64,000 bases of DNA from Linnemannia elongata (Eukaryota > Mortierellomycota > Mortierellomycetes > Mortierellales > Mortierellaceae): assembly GCA_036320915.1 (NCBI GenBank), contig JAXBDG010000011.1, positions 1,510,501-1,574,500 of the forward strand. Direction: 5' to 3'. The position numbers were made by a program, and so were the translations under genes. Numbering within the stretch: the first letter of the stretch is position 1; each line of letters begins with the position of its first letter. Below are positions 20,304 through 31,229 of the stretch, piece after piece. The notes beneath the pieces are model-generated. The model worked only from the letters and a program-made list of their open reading frames with translations. It had not been told where the DNA came from and did not search any database.

Positions 20304-20949
20304 GGTGGAAGATGGGGGTGAAGAGAAGAAAAAGGCAACAAAGTGTATGTTGTACGATGCCTTTTCATCCTGTTTATTCGTTTTTCACTTTCTCACTGTC
20401 CTTCTGCCTTTTTTCTCTCCTCCATATTTACTCGCTTAACTTGTGTTTTAAATACCCTTGGCGAATATCAGCGCCGAAGAAACAAAGAAAGATCGAAGAT
20501 CGAGAATCGCCTCGGAGTACACAGCGATCTAGACCATTGTTCCATGCAAGCTGAAACGGGATCGTGTAACCTTAAAATTGCACCAATAGAAAAAAGGTAG
20601 TAAGCCTATTTGAATGTGTGTGCGAAATGCATGGTGCTGCAGGAACAAAAAAAGAGACGATGAGTGCATCCACATTGACGGTATTAACACCGCTTTACTC
20701 AGAGATGAGAGCCACAAAATGACCGTTCGCCTATTCGCCTTCGATCTCCGTGTTGCTTTCTGTTGTGAAGCGTGCTTTATGCTTCCATTTGCGTGGCATG
20801 GGTCAAAAAAAAGAAGATAAAGAAAAAGGAGATGGAGGGGACAAAGCGCATGGTTGTTCTTCTCTCCGAGGAAGACATAAAAATGAAAATAGTGAATTGC
20901 CCGATTCCGATATGGTTCCTGAGGCAACAAAGAAGCGACATACTGTATG

Positions 20950-20983
<34 letters not shown>

Positions 20984-21565
20984 AGGACCGAGAATGTGTA
21001 TTTTCTTCCAAGGGATTCTTGCTTCTGGACAAATGAACCCTGCACCCATTGAACCCCATGCCTCGACTGTCGCTGATGTCTTTATCAAACGAACGTGACT
21101 CATGGACTCGACCAAGGAGGGCATGTCGATTCTCTTGTCGGATCTATCCTTGTCCCTGGCGAAGAGAAAAAACAACTGCTCTCAACCCATTAATCGATGC
21201 AAATCGGATGGCGCATGGTAAACAAAGAAGCACAAGCACATACACGCAAGCAAACTCATAAATAAAAAAGTGTCGCATACAGAGCAGATGAAAGAGAGAC
21301 CAATCATGCACATCTACACCATCTGTTGCTTATGCCATGGCCGTCGTCTTTGCAGCTTGCCATTTCACTTCTCGCCCCCTTTGTGTACAACTCCTCGTCC
21401 TTATTATTTTTATTTCTCTACTTCTACATTCCGTTGTTCCTTGCCCTCCTTACCTCTCCACTTTCTTCCATTGCCCCTTCTCTCCCTTTTTTCTGTAGCG
21501 TTAATTTTTCATATTCTTTCTCGCACAGCTCCTTTTGTACTGTACTTACCATACATTTTACAGCC
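20304..21565. other. Divergent intergenic region between A2 and B2
   Basis: No supported gene. T32 at 20951-20982 is the main oddity. The last ~200 bp before B2 are C/T-rich, as expected for a leader. Unlike the B1/pseudogene pair, this region shows no obvious similarity to the A1-B1 intergenic region. Confidence 0.5.
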
Positions 21566-23275
21566 ATGTTCCTTCCGTGGTCATTCTTCATTCTCAACTT
21601 CTTTTACCTTGTCCTGGACGTTCTGGTGGCGACATCTTTCGCGGCAGCCTTGTCACATATTGCTCGGCGCAACGGAAACTACGCGCAGTCGATTCGATGG
21701 ATCAAGCAGGCCGGTTCCCTGGAGATGGTCAAGGCGCTCTGGACTTCGTTCGGAAAAGTGACAAGACGACACTGGTTCGCCCTGTTCGCGACATTCATCG
21801 GAGGCTACGCGTTGACCGGCATCGTTGTAGGCGCCAAATCCGCTGCCAATTTCGCTATCGCAGAAAGAAACTCGGCCGTTGAAGTGATGGTGTCCAAGCA
21901 CTTCATTGAAGTCAGCGACATCACGACGGTCCCGTCGTGGTCCACCCCTGTCGACTATGCCACCAGCATGGAAGTGGCATTGACGGAAGCTTTGACTAGC
22001 ACCAAGGTCAACCCAGAAGCCAGCCCGACCAAACAATACCGTCCCCTCCTATCCGACTACGAGCTTGCCTGTGATCGATTGGATGCTCGAGTGTACGACG
22101 ATGGAGCGTTCAATCTCCCGAATGATGGTTGTGCAACGCTCATGCTTAATCCAACAGCGTCTGGAGACCCCATAAATGGAACTGGTTACATTATTCAGAA
22201 ATCCAAGGGTCGAGCCAAGGTTGTCGTTCAAACACAAGCCGAAGACGGACGGGCAGAAGATAAACACATCTTTGGCGTAACGATACGCAGTCAAGTGACG
22301 TATCTCGGCCAGGACTGTATTACCTCCGACACCAACCTCAATTTCATTGATACCAAAAGAGTCGGCATTGTCTCTTCTCCGATCACTGTCCTCACGAAGT
22401 GTCTGCTCTCGTCAGGGGAAATGGTCAGTCTTTCTCTCACCAGTATCCCCTTTTCCGTACCGACCCAGAAAGAGTTCCATACCGTTGCTTCATCGATATT
22501 TAAGGACCAAGACGAGCTCGTGTCAGGCATGCAGGAGTCGGTCAACAACGGCACTCTCACCAACCTACCGGCAGATCCTCACCAGGAAATGGTTGTTATC
22601 GAGATGAAGGTCGTAGAGACTGAGGTCCGCGCTTTGGTCTGCAGCGGTAGTAGACTGCGTACGATCGATCCCGTTCACATCTCCTGCGCCTACACAACCG
22701 CCAATGTCCTAATCACTAAGCCCCGACCTGTCAACCCAGATATCCTGCATAGACAGCCTGGTAATATGACTTCTCCTACAGTCTCCAAGCCCCAATTTAT
22801 GTTTTCATTCTATCACCTTCTCTTGGTCTCTACGGATGAGCCGTTGTTCGCGATTCCCAAGATCATCGGTGCTTCCAAGGTCGCAGCCGCCTACTTTGCA
22901 AACGTCGGACCGAATTTCATCCTAGATTGGGAGAGGTCCACCCTATACGTCGCCTACAACAGGGTCGACATCATCAGGGGCTACGATGTCCCGGGCTGGT
23001 TGTTTTGGACGATGGTCGCAGTCATGGTCGGTAGTTTGGCCTTTTGGGGTGCTACGGAGTACTGGGTCGAGGCCAAGTATAGGCGATCATTGTATTTCGT
23101 GGTTTCAATGAAGCTGACCGATGGAGAGACCAACACCGAGCCTAGATTGCATCAATTCGATACCAAAACGCAGGAGTTTGAGGGAAGACGAATTGTATCT
23201 GAAAGAAAGCCGCAAAAGGGAGAAAAGAAGGAGGCGATCCTAGGTTTAATGTTTGACTTTCTAACAGATTATTAA
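21566..23275 (+). CDS. B-type member of the paired membrane-protein family (B2, 569 aa)
   Basis: The frame is open further upstream (to ~21326), but the start is placed at 21566, where the paralogues share CAGCCATGTTCCT and MFLPWSFF. TM1 is at ~5-28, SIRWIKQAG follows, TM2 is at ~72-93 (FALFATFIGGYALTGIVVG), then a ~390-residue ectodomain with NGT and NMT sites and conserved cysteines, and TM3 at ~488-510 (WLFWTMVAVMVGSLAFWGAT). The tail carries LHQFDTKTQEFEGRRIVS. It is clearly older relative to B1 than the pseudogene is, since it differs throughout the ectodomain. It forms divergent pair 2 with A2. Confidence 0.8.
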   Translation: MFLPWSFFILNFFYLVLDVLVATSFAAALSHIARRNGNYAQSIRWIKQAGSLEMVKALWTSFGKVTRRHWFALFATFIGGYALTGIVVGAKSAANFAIAERNSAVEVMVSKHFIEVSDITTVPSWSTPVDYATSMEVALTEALTSTKVNPEASPTKQYRPLLSDYELACDRLDARVYDDGAFNLPNDGCATLMLNPTASGDPINGTGYIIQKSKGRAKVVVQTQAEDGRAEDKHIFGVTIRSQVTYLGQDCITSDTNLNFIDTKRVGIVSSPITVLTKCLLSSGEMVSLSLTSIPFSVPTQKEFHTVASSIFKDQDELVSGMQESVNNGTLTNLPADPHQEMVVIEMKVVETEVRALVCSGSRLRTIDPVHISCAYTTANVLITKPRPVNPDILHRQPGNMTSPTVSKPQFMFSFYHLLLVSTDEPLFAIPKIIGASKVAAAYFANVGPNFILDWERSTLYVAYNRVDIIRGYDVPGWLFWTMVAVMVGSLAFWGATEYWVEAKYRRSLYFVVSMKLTDGETNTEPRLHQFDTKTQEFEGRRIVSERKPQKGEKKEAILGLMFDFLTDY

Positions 23276-23436
23276 ATCGCTTACTTCTTTTACTTCTACA
23301 TAAAATGAACGGTATGCGAGCATGTATTGGGGTCATGAAGTATATTTGTATTTGCGAATTACTTGAGTCGGCATGGCATGAGGCATTGCCAACAAAAATA
23401 GAGCAAAAAAAACCACACACACTGAAAGGACAAGTA

Positions 23437-24120
23437 TTACGGGTACATTTTCTGTTCTGAACTTGCTCCACAACGTGAGATTTCTACAAAATCACCGACA
23501 TGCACGCGAGTTGATGCGCTTGTCGGACAAATAATACCTTGGTTTCTCTCGGCAACCGATACAGCGACACTGGGCCCCGCCCACATTGCAGTAGTGTCAA
23601 AAAGGTGAATATCGGCGCCGGCAATTTCGTCCGCATTCATAACCAGACAAAATTGATGCGCACATCGGTTTATAAGGTCGTACCAGGCGCTGGGCTGCGG
23701 TCCGGCCGGCTTCCGAAGAGGTGCACCCGGATGGGTGGCTTTCACGGCTGCAGGGATCGATGAAGCCACGCCGTCAGATTCTGTTATCTCCAAGTGGTAC
23801 TGCAGGGTATCATGCTTATTGGCCAAAAACTTTGCCGCCTCAGTGTCGTGCTCTTCCTGTCCGCTCTCTCTCGAATCCTCTTCCTTGTCATCCGCTTCAC
23901 TTCAGTAAAGCGCACTGCGGTCTTCCTCTCCGTCAGTGGGTTATCAAGGTGTCGATAATGAACTCTGGCGAGTCTGGGTGGGTTGAGAATGCGGATACGA
24001 TAGTTTCGATCAAAAATCTCGATCTGACGGTGTTTGCGCTGTCGCAATCACTCGGTAGGGCTCTTCAGGTATGTCATCAAGGGATCTCGGAACATGTGGT
24101 TGCGGTCTTGGAGGTCCATA
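23437..24120 (-). pseudogene. Possible decayed or multi-exon gene, unresolved
   Basis: The minus frame 23437-23826 encodes 129 residues of protein-like composition (PSAWYDLINRCAHQFCLVMN, FDTTAMWAGPSVAVSVAE). It extends upstream as EEHDTEAAKFLANKHD before a stop. Further upstream, segments such as ETIVSAFSTHPDSPEF and MDLQDRNHMFRDPLMTYL sit in other frames. I could not find splice sites that join them, so frameshifted pseudogene and unrecognised intron structure remain open. No family is recognised. Confidence 0.3.
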
Positions 24121-24889
24121 GTTCACTGCTCCCGAGAAAAGAGAGAGGGGGGACGTTCCAGGCTTGAACCAACTGGCCTGTGTCACTGGGGGGAATGCAA
24201 GCGAAGGAGACTTGGGTGGTCCGATGTATTTACTCCAAGACTGGCGCCGACGTTGGATTTGTTGGCGGCAGAGGTATGATTGTGGTATGTGAGGCCGTGT
24301 GTAAGTGTGGATGTGTGAGTGAGAGTGTGGGTATCGTTACGTCCACTGTCGTTACAGTTAGACTCCTCTAGTCAGGAGAGAGAGAAGGCGAGACACCGTC
24401 TAACACGTTGACAAGGTGCAGAAAAAGGACAAGAGCAGCGAGTCAGGCTGCCAGTTTCACTCTTCCGTACTACATGCCATCGATCTCATTGTTGCTCACA
24501 GTTGAGGTTCCTTGAATGCAAGTAACTGATGCTATTGTTTTGACTCACATCTTTCATAGCTGTGTGAATGTAGATGATGTGAGATGAGTGGTGTGTGCTG
24601 TGTGAATGAGGAAAGACGAAAGAAAAATAAGCAATTTACGTATTATCAAAAAGGGAGAGAGTGAGGGTGTGAGTGAGTGAGAGCGAAGTGGGTGTGCGTG
24701 TGCCGTGTATGGTAAATAGGCACAAGTGAGTCGATTCTGTCCTACTTTCAAAAAGGGATTTTGAATCAAAGTTGCCTTTGATTTTCATTGGGTTAGCGTG
24801 AAAACTCTCCTGGATATCAAGAATGGACTCAGAGAGATCTCGTCCAATATCCACCCTGCTGAGTTGGTGTCTTATCGATTGGGGGTAAG
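24121..24889. other. Intergenic, nothing recognised
   Basis: Ordinary sequence with GTGAGTGA-type low-complexity patches (24280-24330, 24655-24690). No gene supported. Confidence 0.4.
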
Positions 24890-25160
24890 GGCATGTTCTA
24901 CGCTGTTGCTGTGTCTTCTTCTTCCTCGCACTCCTTGAGAGGAACCACTTGATCGCCCTAAAAGACTAAATGGTCGCATATGCAGTCCATCAGCGTTGGC
25001 GCCGTCTCCTGCTTCGACTCGATCTGGCGAAAGATGGCCTTGTAAAACAACTTATTGAAGACCGACTTGTAGAATATCTCCTATATTACGCAAGCAACCG
25101 CATTCGCCATAACGATAACGAGCAAGACGGTGAGAGTGCTTCTTGGTAGCTCGAATACAC
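24890..25160 (-). pseudogene. A-type membrane-protein remnant (3' end only, A3)
   Basis: Read on the minus strand, it encodes VFELP, a decayed TM3, a stop where A1 has SSEIL..., then FYKSVFNKLFYKAIF, TAPTLMDC and GDQVVPL. These align with A1's AFEVP, YTAVYNGSLYKVIY, TPMLMDC and GHQVIP. Two in-frame stops (TAG or TAA type) break it. Everything 5' of TM3 is missing. Confidence 0.7.
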
Positions 25161-25550
25161 CACGTCCCCTCGGTCTCGCGACACAACAAGACGTTGTTTT
25201 ATATCCCTGAGATCCTGATGGTATCCTCCAAGGTCGCTGACTTCATTGCTTCTCTAAGACACAGCTTTGTTGTCGAGTGGGACGCGTCGATGCTGTACAT
25301 TGCATGTGTTATGGTCGAGATCCTAGATGGTTACGAGATGCCAGGTCCTTTTGATAGTTGGAGTCATTGTGGTCTGTCTTGTCTTTTGTGGTGCTGGATC
25401 AAGGGTCAGGTCAGGCAGTCATTGTACTTTGCGCTGTTTGAGGAGCTAAAGTTGGGGCAACGCGATGTTTCACCTAACTGTATCACTTTGACCCTAGGAC
25501 GCTCGAGTTGAAGGTAAACGGATCGTGTCGAAAGTAGCAGCACGGTTGTT
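25161..25550 (+). pseudogene. B-type membrane-protein remnant (3' end only, B3)
   Basis: The plus frame gives FYIPEILMVSSKVADFIASL, EWDASMLYIA and VEILDGYEMPG, aligning with B2's AIPKIIGASKVAAAYFANV, DWERSTLYVAY and VDIIRGYDVPG. A frameshift follows in TM3, and then the tail block (FDP-TLELEGKRIVSK-like). It abuts the A3 remnant head-to-head, so both genes lost their 5' parts and the shared intergenic region. Confidence 0.7.
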
Positions 25551-27598
25551 AGAGGAAGAGACAGGACTAGTTCAAGGATCGGCAAGTTATTCGTTTCGTA
25601 TAGATTACCAAACCAGGGCCGACCATAAAACAGAGGAAAGTCCTCATTCGATCTTTCCTCTAGTCGTTAACACCCTCCATCTCCACGACGCCTGCCCACT
25701 CATTCTTCAAGCAAACAGGAAATCTACCATCTCTAGCACCAAGAGAAAAGATGACCATTCGATTACAACGTGAGACTCTCAAGCTGTTTGATATGATGGA
25801 TGTCTTGGGCATAATGATGCTCCACCATCGACTTTCTAAATTGCCTATGTGTGCGTTCTAACCTTTTGAGGAGTTGCCGTCTCACTCGATGCTCAATGCT
25901 CCCTCTCAGAAACAGTAACACCCTACTACAATTGCCGCATCTCCTTTTTTTTTTTCTTGTATATTAGACGATAGATCAAAATAACCCAGAGAGACTGCGT
26001 AGCATGTGTACATGGTAATTAACTAGCTCTCCGTGTTTTTGTTTTATTTTCTTTCGCCCTTTTTTCTTTCTGGCCGGGAAAACCAATACCAACAGCCAGA
26101 TCAACACAGTGGAGTGGTTCATGTTCTACATCTATCCATCCAAGACCCATCGATGTATCTCTTTTGGGCGATATGGTGGCTGTGTAGTAGTGTAATAATG
26201 TCAAATCAACGAACGAACAGGCAAGATCATCCACACGTGTGGGAATCTTTCTCATCCGCTGGTTCAATGAGAAGGAAGGAGTCTAAAAAGAAAATAAAAA
26301 GTAGCCAGCGGACACTAATCGTCCAAAGTTATCGCATTTGGTCCAACAATAAGCCCATTTTGTCGTTTTATTGATGATGATGGACTCCGCACACACCACT
26401 AGATTGTTTACTGCTATGCTAAAAAACAACAAAGAAAAGGGGAAGGGAACAGGAAAAGGAGGAGCTCATTTGGCAATTTGTTATGACGACCACCCCCTAT
26501 TCTACACTCACCCCCCACAAAGAGGAGTGTGTCTAGCAGGGAAACAGACGTCAGAGCAACGTTTCGTGTTATGGGCTAGAGCCACGCCAGGGTACTTCCG
26601 TTCGCGGACTTTTTGTTTTGCAATTGTCCTCATCCTGTTTTTGGTTGTTTATCCTACCGGAGCTACATGAGAGGGACAGCTTCCATGGATTCTTTTGACC
26701 AAACCCTTCAATGATCGATCCTTGTTTGGATGACGGAAAGTAAAAAAAAAAAAAAAAAAAGCATGCGAATACAAACCAACTAAGAAACTAAACAAAGATA
26801 GAACAGCGTGGTACTTGTCCCTCCTCTCTCCGCCCTTCATCTACCAGTATGTCCCGTTCATGATCATGCATAACGATGAGAGTCTTCCTCTGTTCACAGT
26901 TCCACACAAACACAGACAGCATTTTTTTTTTTTCACACCCTCAAAAAAATTTTCGTTGCATAATTCGCTTTGTCTGGTGTGAAGAAAGTCAAGAGAGAGA
27001 CCGATCGGTAAACATTTTTCTGAATTTTCTCTAATGTTGGTGTGAGACAAGTGGTGAAGAGGAGGGACAATTTTTTGGCTCTTTTCGTTGAAGGGAGGTC
27101 TTGTGGGTGCGCAAAAGGGGAGAAATACAAGAGTCGACAAAGATGGCAGAGCAAGACACTGATATGTTGGAGGGACCTACGAGTAGCTGTTTTCGTCAAA
27201 GGATGGAGGGTCCAAGGGGACCTTGAAATCCCAAAAGAAATTGTTCAGTGTATCTCTTTCTGCAAAAAAGAAAACAATGATGCTGTATGCAGATACCCCT
27301 GACATCTACTTTTTTTTTTCTTCTTTATAACCAATCGACACTAACGGTGTGGTATGATTCGCTCTTTGGGAGTGTACATCGAGTGCGGAGAGGCCAGACA
27401 TTCAGGCACGCATTGCTGGTAGGGGTTCTGATTGGCTGGAGCGGACCAATGGACGGACGAGTACGGATGAACCTTATCTTCTGAGTAAGCAGGTAAAAAG
27501 AATTTCTGGCCAGTTCTGAGAACACGTTCCAGTTCGCTTGGAGGGGAAGAGTGCATTGAGGCCCTCGATTTCAGGCGAGTTGTTGGATGCACCCCCCA

Positions 27599-27604
27599 CA
27601 CGTG
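27599..27604. promoter_or_regulatory. CACGTG E-box (Pho4-type site)
   Basis: A single CACGTG ~597 bp upstream of the PHO84-like ATG. In yeast, Pho4 binds CACGTG in phosphate-starvation promoters. Relevance here is inferred from the downstream gene. Confidence 0.35.
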
Positions 27605-28045
27605 CGGTATTCAATTGGCTGGCGGTGATTCTTTCAGAATCCATCCTGATTGGCTAGATGCTTGAATATTATTTTTGGGTTTGCGAGACCAGCGCAAAGG
27701 GACCCCTGGACAGATGGACAGACGAACTCTCTTTCTAGCTGAGAAAGAATAGGAGACAGCACCAATACGGCCACAGAGTAAAACAAAGATGTCGTTTTAG
27801 TCTGTACCACCCACACGCGACCTTTTCACTCCTCCCCTCAGCCAGCGGCGATTTTTTATTATTTTTTTTTATTCCTGGGATCGAAATTGAAAGTCCTTCG
27901 ATCCCTCTTTTGCTGAAGTACCTTTTGCACTCCCGTAATCCAATGAAACTAATATGCCCTTTTGGATCCGATCTTGGTTTGCATATGGTAGTTTCTCTGC
28001 AAGTGGTCTGCTCCTTCTTCTTTACTGCTTTCCCCCCCTTGGAGC

Positions 28046-28053
28046 TATAAAAA
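28046..28053 (+). promoter_or_regulatory. TATA box of the phosphate transporter
   Basis: TATAAAAA 148 bp before the ATG, followed by a C/T-rich leader. Confidence 0.6.
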
Positions 28054-28200
28054 CCTTGCAGTCGCCCACTTATTTTTTTTTCTTCACTCTTCTTCAGCAG
28101 TCGTTCCTCACTACCGCCTCCTCTCTCTCCCTCCCTCCCTCTCCTTTTCTTCCCCCTCTTACTCCTCTCTTTCTCCTCCTTCACATACATAAGTACATCA

Positions 28201-29811
28201 ATGTCTTCTTCATCCGCTCCTTACGCCGAAAAGGCTCCCTCCGTCAACGAGGCCGGCTCCCTCGAGCCCCAGACCAAGGGTGGTCTTGAGAACCTCGAGG
28301 AGCAGCAGTCTTGGAACTGGTTCACCATCCGCACCCTCATCACCTCCGGAACTGGTTTCTTCACCGATGCCTACGACGTCTTCATCATCAACTTGATCGT
28401 CCCCATGTTGGGCTACGTCTACTTCAAGGAAACCGGCGGTCACATCCCCACCGGCACTGAGGGTGCTCTGAAGGGCATGGCCTCATTCGGAACCCTCGTC
28501 GGTCAGCTCGTCTTTGGTTACCTCGGTGACGCCTACGGTCGTCAAAAGATCTACGGTTTGGAGTTGATGATCATCATTCTCGGTACCTTCTGCTGCGCCA
28601 TGGCCGGATCCAACGCTAAGGGCTCCACTGTCATCCAGTACCTCACCTTCTGGCGCTTCATCCTCGGTATCGGTATCGGTGGTGATTACCCCATGTCTGC
28701 CACTGTCACCTCTGAGTGGGCCTCTGCCGGTCGTCGCGGTCAGCTCATGTCCATCATCTTCTCCATGCAGGGTATCGGTAACATGATGGCCTCGGTCATG
28801 ACCCTCATCATCCTCGCCTGCTTCAAGACTGCCATCCAGGCCGATGTTGACAACCTCGATTACGTCTGGCGTGTCTGCATTGGTATTGGTTGTATCCCTG
28901 CCGTTTCCACTATCTACCTCCGCTTGACCATGCCCGAGTCCCCCCGTTACGCCATGGATGTCGAGAACGATGTCGAGAAGGCCAACGCTGCCGTTGCCCG
29001 TGCCACCGCCACCGGAACCACCACCACCACCACTGCTGCTGATGCCGTCGCCAACCAGGCTGCCGTCGCCGAGGCCAAGGCCAACCGTAACCACAACCGT
29101 GCTTTCATTGAGTACTTCTCTCGCTGGGAGAACCTCAAGGTCCTCATCGGTACCTCCTCGACCTGGTTCTTGCTCGATATTGCTTTCTATGGTGTCTCTC
29201 TCAACCAGTCCTACGTCTTGAACGCCATGGGTTTCGTCGGCAACGGTGAGGTCTATGATAACCTCTGGAGAACTACCCTCGGCAACTTGACTGTCTCCCT
29301 CCTCGGTTTCGTTCCCGGTTACTGGTTCACCGTCTTCCTCATCGAGAAGATGGGCCGCAAGAAGATCCAGTTCATGGGTTTCGCCATGTTGACCGTCCTC
29401 TTCTTGATCCTCTCGCTTGCCTTCCACAAGCTCAAGGCCATCGTCCCCCTCTTCGTCGCCGTCTTCACCTTGGCCCAGTTCTTCTTCAACTTCGGACCCA
29501 ACACTACCACCTTCGTCGTCCCCGGTGAGGTCTTCCCCACCCGTGTCCGCGCCACCGCCCACGGTATCTCTGCCGCCTCTGGCAAGCTCGGTGCCATCTT
29601 GGCCACCTTCCTCTTCAACAAGGTCGCTGAGATCGGTGGTCAGCCCGGCGAGCACGCCTTCTTGCCCCAGTTGCTCGGAATCTTTGCCGGTGTCATGGCC
29701 CTCGGTTTCTTGGCCACCTTCCTCATCCCCGAGACCAAGGGCATGTCCCTTGAGGAGATTGAGAAGCGTGGTATGACCCCCGAGGAGATTGAGGTCTATG
29801 AGGCCAAGTAA
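28201..29811 (+). CDS. PHO84: High-affinity phosphate:H+ symporter, PHO84 family (MFS)
   Basis: Single exon, 536 aa, the usual length for the family. After a ~35-residue polar N-terminus come 12 TM segments in two halves, separated by a ~65-residue cytoplasmic loop. Family marks are GTGFFTDAYDVFIINL in TM1, GYLGDAYGRQKIYG in loop 2-3, the PHS signature GIGIGGDYPMSA in TM4, MPESPRY before the loop, and GPNTTTFVVPGEVFPTRVR in the second half. The loop contains a Thr/Ala-rich stretch typical of fungal copies. It imports inorganic phosphate with protons across the plasma membrane. Third codon positions are strongly C/G-biased, unlike the neighbours, suggesting high expression. A TATA box and a CACGTG element upstream fit phosphate-regulated transcription (inference). 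Confidence 0.95.
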   Translation: MSSSSAPYAEKAPSVNEAGSLEPQTKGGLENLEEQQSWNWFTIRTLITSGTGFFTDAYDVFIINLIVPMLGYVYFKETGGHIPTGTEGALKGMASFGTLVGQLVFGYLGDAYGRQKIYGLELMIIILGTFCCAMAGSNAKGSTVIQYLTFWRFILGIGIGGDYPMSATVTSEWASAGRRGQLMSIIFSMQGIGNMMASVMTLIILACFKTAIQADVDNLDYVWRVCIGIGCIPAVSTIYLRLTMPESPRYAMDVENDVEKANAAVARATATGTTTTTTAADAVANQAAVAEAKANRNHNRAFIEYFSRWENLKVLIGTSSTWFLLDIAFYGVSLNQSYVLNAMGFVGNGEVYDNLWRTTLGNLTVSLLGFVPGYWFTVFLIEKMGRKKIQFMGFAMLTVLFLILSLAFHKLKAIVPLFVAVFTLAQFFFNFGPNTTTFVVPGEVFPTRVRATAHGISAASGKLGAILATFLFNKVAEIGGQPGEHAFLPQLLGIFAGVMALGFLATFLIPETKGMSLEEIEKRGMTPEEIEVYEAK

Positions 29812-29989
29812 AAATGCACTTGGTACCCTATCCAGTTCTCTTCCACACACCTTCTCAACTACACTCGACCACCACATCGAGTCGTTGTACATATATCCCA
29901 TTATTTAGAATCTTTTTCGCATCATTCTTTTTGCATCTGTAATACTATTATTAAAAACCAAAAACATTCAAACATACTCTCTTCTCGCA

Positions 29990-31060
29990 CTTTGTTTGCA
30001 ATTGCCATTGACTTTTCTTACTGCCTGGTTGCTCCGTTTGCAATGACTCGAGCTCTGAGTCAACCTCGTCCTCGCTATCCTTTCCCCTTTTCCCCTCGGG
30101 TGCGCAGTGACAGACGTGCAGCAAGTGCAACAGAACAGGCTATCTTGCTGCTGAATGCCGTGGTGGTCTTTCCATGTCTGCATAGCGACGTCAGCAAATT
30201 AACAAAGGTATGCCAGTTAGAACCATGTCACTCCTGTTTCTTTCTCGGATACGGTTGATACACCTTTGACTAATACTTCTTTACCACTTTCTACAACGAA
30301 GACTAGTTGTGCTTCACCCACGTCAACCCTAACCTCTGAGAACAACGACTTATTATCGTTTGTTTTCCCCGTCTGAGGCTAGTCTGTCACCACCTGTGTC
30401 ACTTTCTGTCGACCCCACCCTGTCAGCACTTCTACTCTCTCCACTACTTGCAATCTTGTTTTTGACGATCTGTACACTGACTCAGTCTATGAGCTGGAGT
30501 ATATCCTCGACGCACGTCGTGCCAACGATGGCAACGCAGAATACTTAGTCAAATGGAAGAGCTATCCAGATGAAGAAAACTCCTGAGAACCTGAAGATCA
30601 CTTTGTTGAGATGAAGTGCATGTGGATTTTTGGACCGATCGCCCAACCCCGCCATGCTCCTGCTCGCTTGCATTCTCGTCCTGAATTGATTTACCTCAGC
30701 TTATCGTAGACGAACAACCTAGTACCACCAAACACTATTGCTCTTGTACTCGATCCCTCACCTACACTAGTAAGGACCTTCTCCGAGGTTATTATTTTAC
30801 CCTAAAACTGAAATTGTACAGAAAGAATCCTGTCCCATGTATCATACCTAGAGGTTTTCATTTTTTCCTTCTACTCTTTTATTCATTCTCTGAGGTTTCA
30901 TTTTTTTTCCTCATCTTATGCACATCATGGCCACCTTTACCCGGCTTTCAGCCTCCCCCCCCAGGCAACTAAGGAGAGAACTGCCTATAAAACCAGTTCT
31001 CTTCCTTGGTAATAAAGATCCCTCTCTTTGTCTCGCTATTCATGTCTTCCTATACCGCTC
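29990..31060 (+). pseudogene. Decayed Ty3/chromovirus: gag knuckle, chromodomain, LTR-like end
   Basis: Three relics lie in order. At 30117-30158 the peptide CSKCNRTGYLAAEC is a CCHC zinc knuckle with the His changed to Tyr. At 30485-30625, VYELEYILDARR...EYLVKWKSYPDEENS is a chromodomain, broken by TGA (30584-30586) where Trp is expected. At 30986-31016, TATAAAA is followed 25 bp later by AATAAA, the compact layout of an LTR U3/R. Only ~330 bp separate knuckle and chromodomain, so nearly all of pol is deleted. Confidence 0.65.
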
Positions 31061-31229
31061 TTGATGTCGAATATCATCCCTTTTGCTCCTCTCCTGGTAT
31101 TTATTCTCCAAGCAGAATGCCTTTCTCTTCAGGTTGGAGACATCTCTATCAAGATGAAATTCAACTCTTAAAGTCTTTCAGCAAGGGCTTTGAGAAAGTA
31201 ATGATTAGAGTAGCCTGTATTTTATTTTC

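Larger units (their letters stand above)
25551..28200. other. Long intergenic region upstream of the phosphate transporter gene
   Basis: No supported gene in 2.6 kb. It holds a CACACGTGTG palindrome near 26231, several CCAAT/ATTGG boxes at 27430-27650, one CACGTG at 27599, and a C/T-rich leader at 28080-28190. Confidence 0.5.

Noticed and set aside
21326..21565. Upstream extension of the B2 frame (80 extra codons)
   Set aside because: It is C/T-rich leader translated as Ser/Leu/Phe; B1 and the pseudogene start at the homologous MFL[PS]WSFF position.
26033..26374. 113-codon frame upstream of the phosphate transporter
   Set aside because: Irregular composition, no leader, no domain, no paralogue.
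28483..29901. 472-codon open frame antisense to the phosphate transporter
   Set aside because: It is a shadow of the strong C/G third-position bias of the sense gene; its translation is Gly/Asp/Glu-rich nonsense with no domain.
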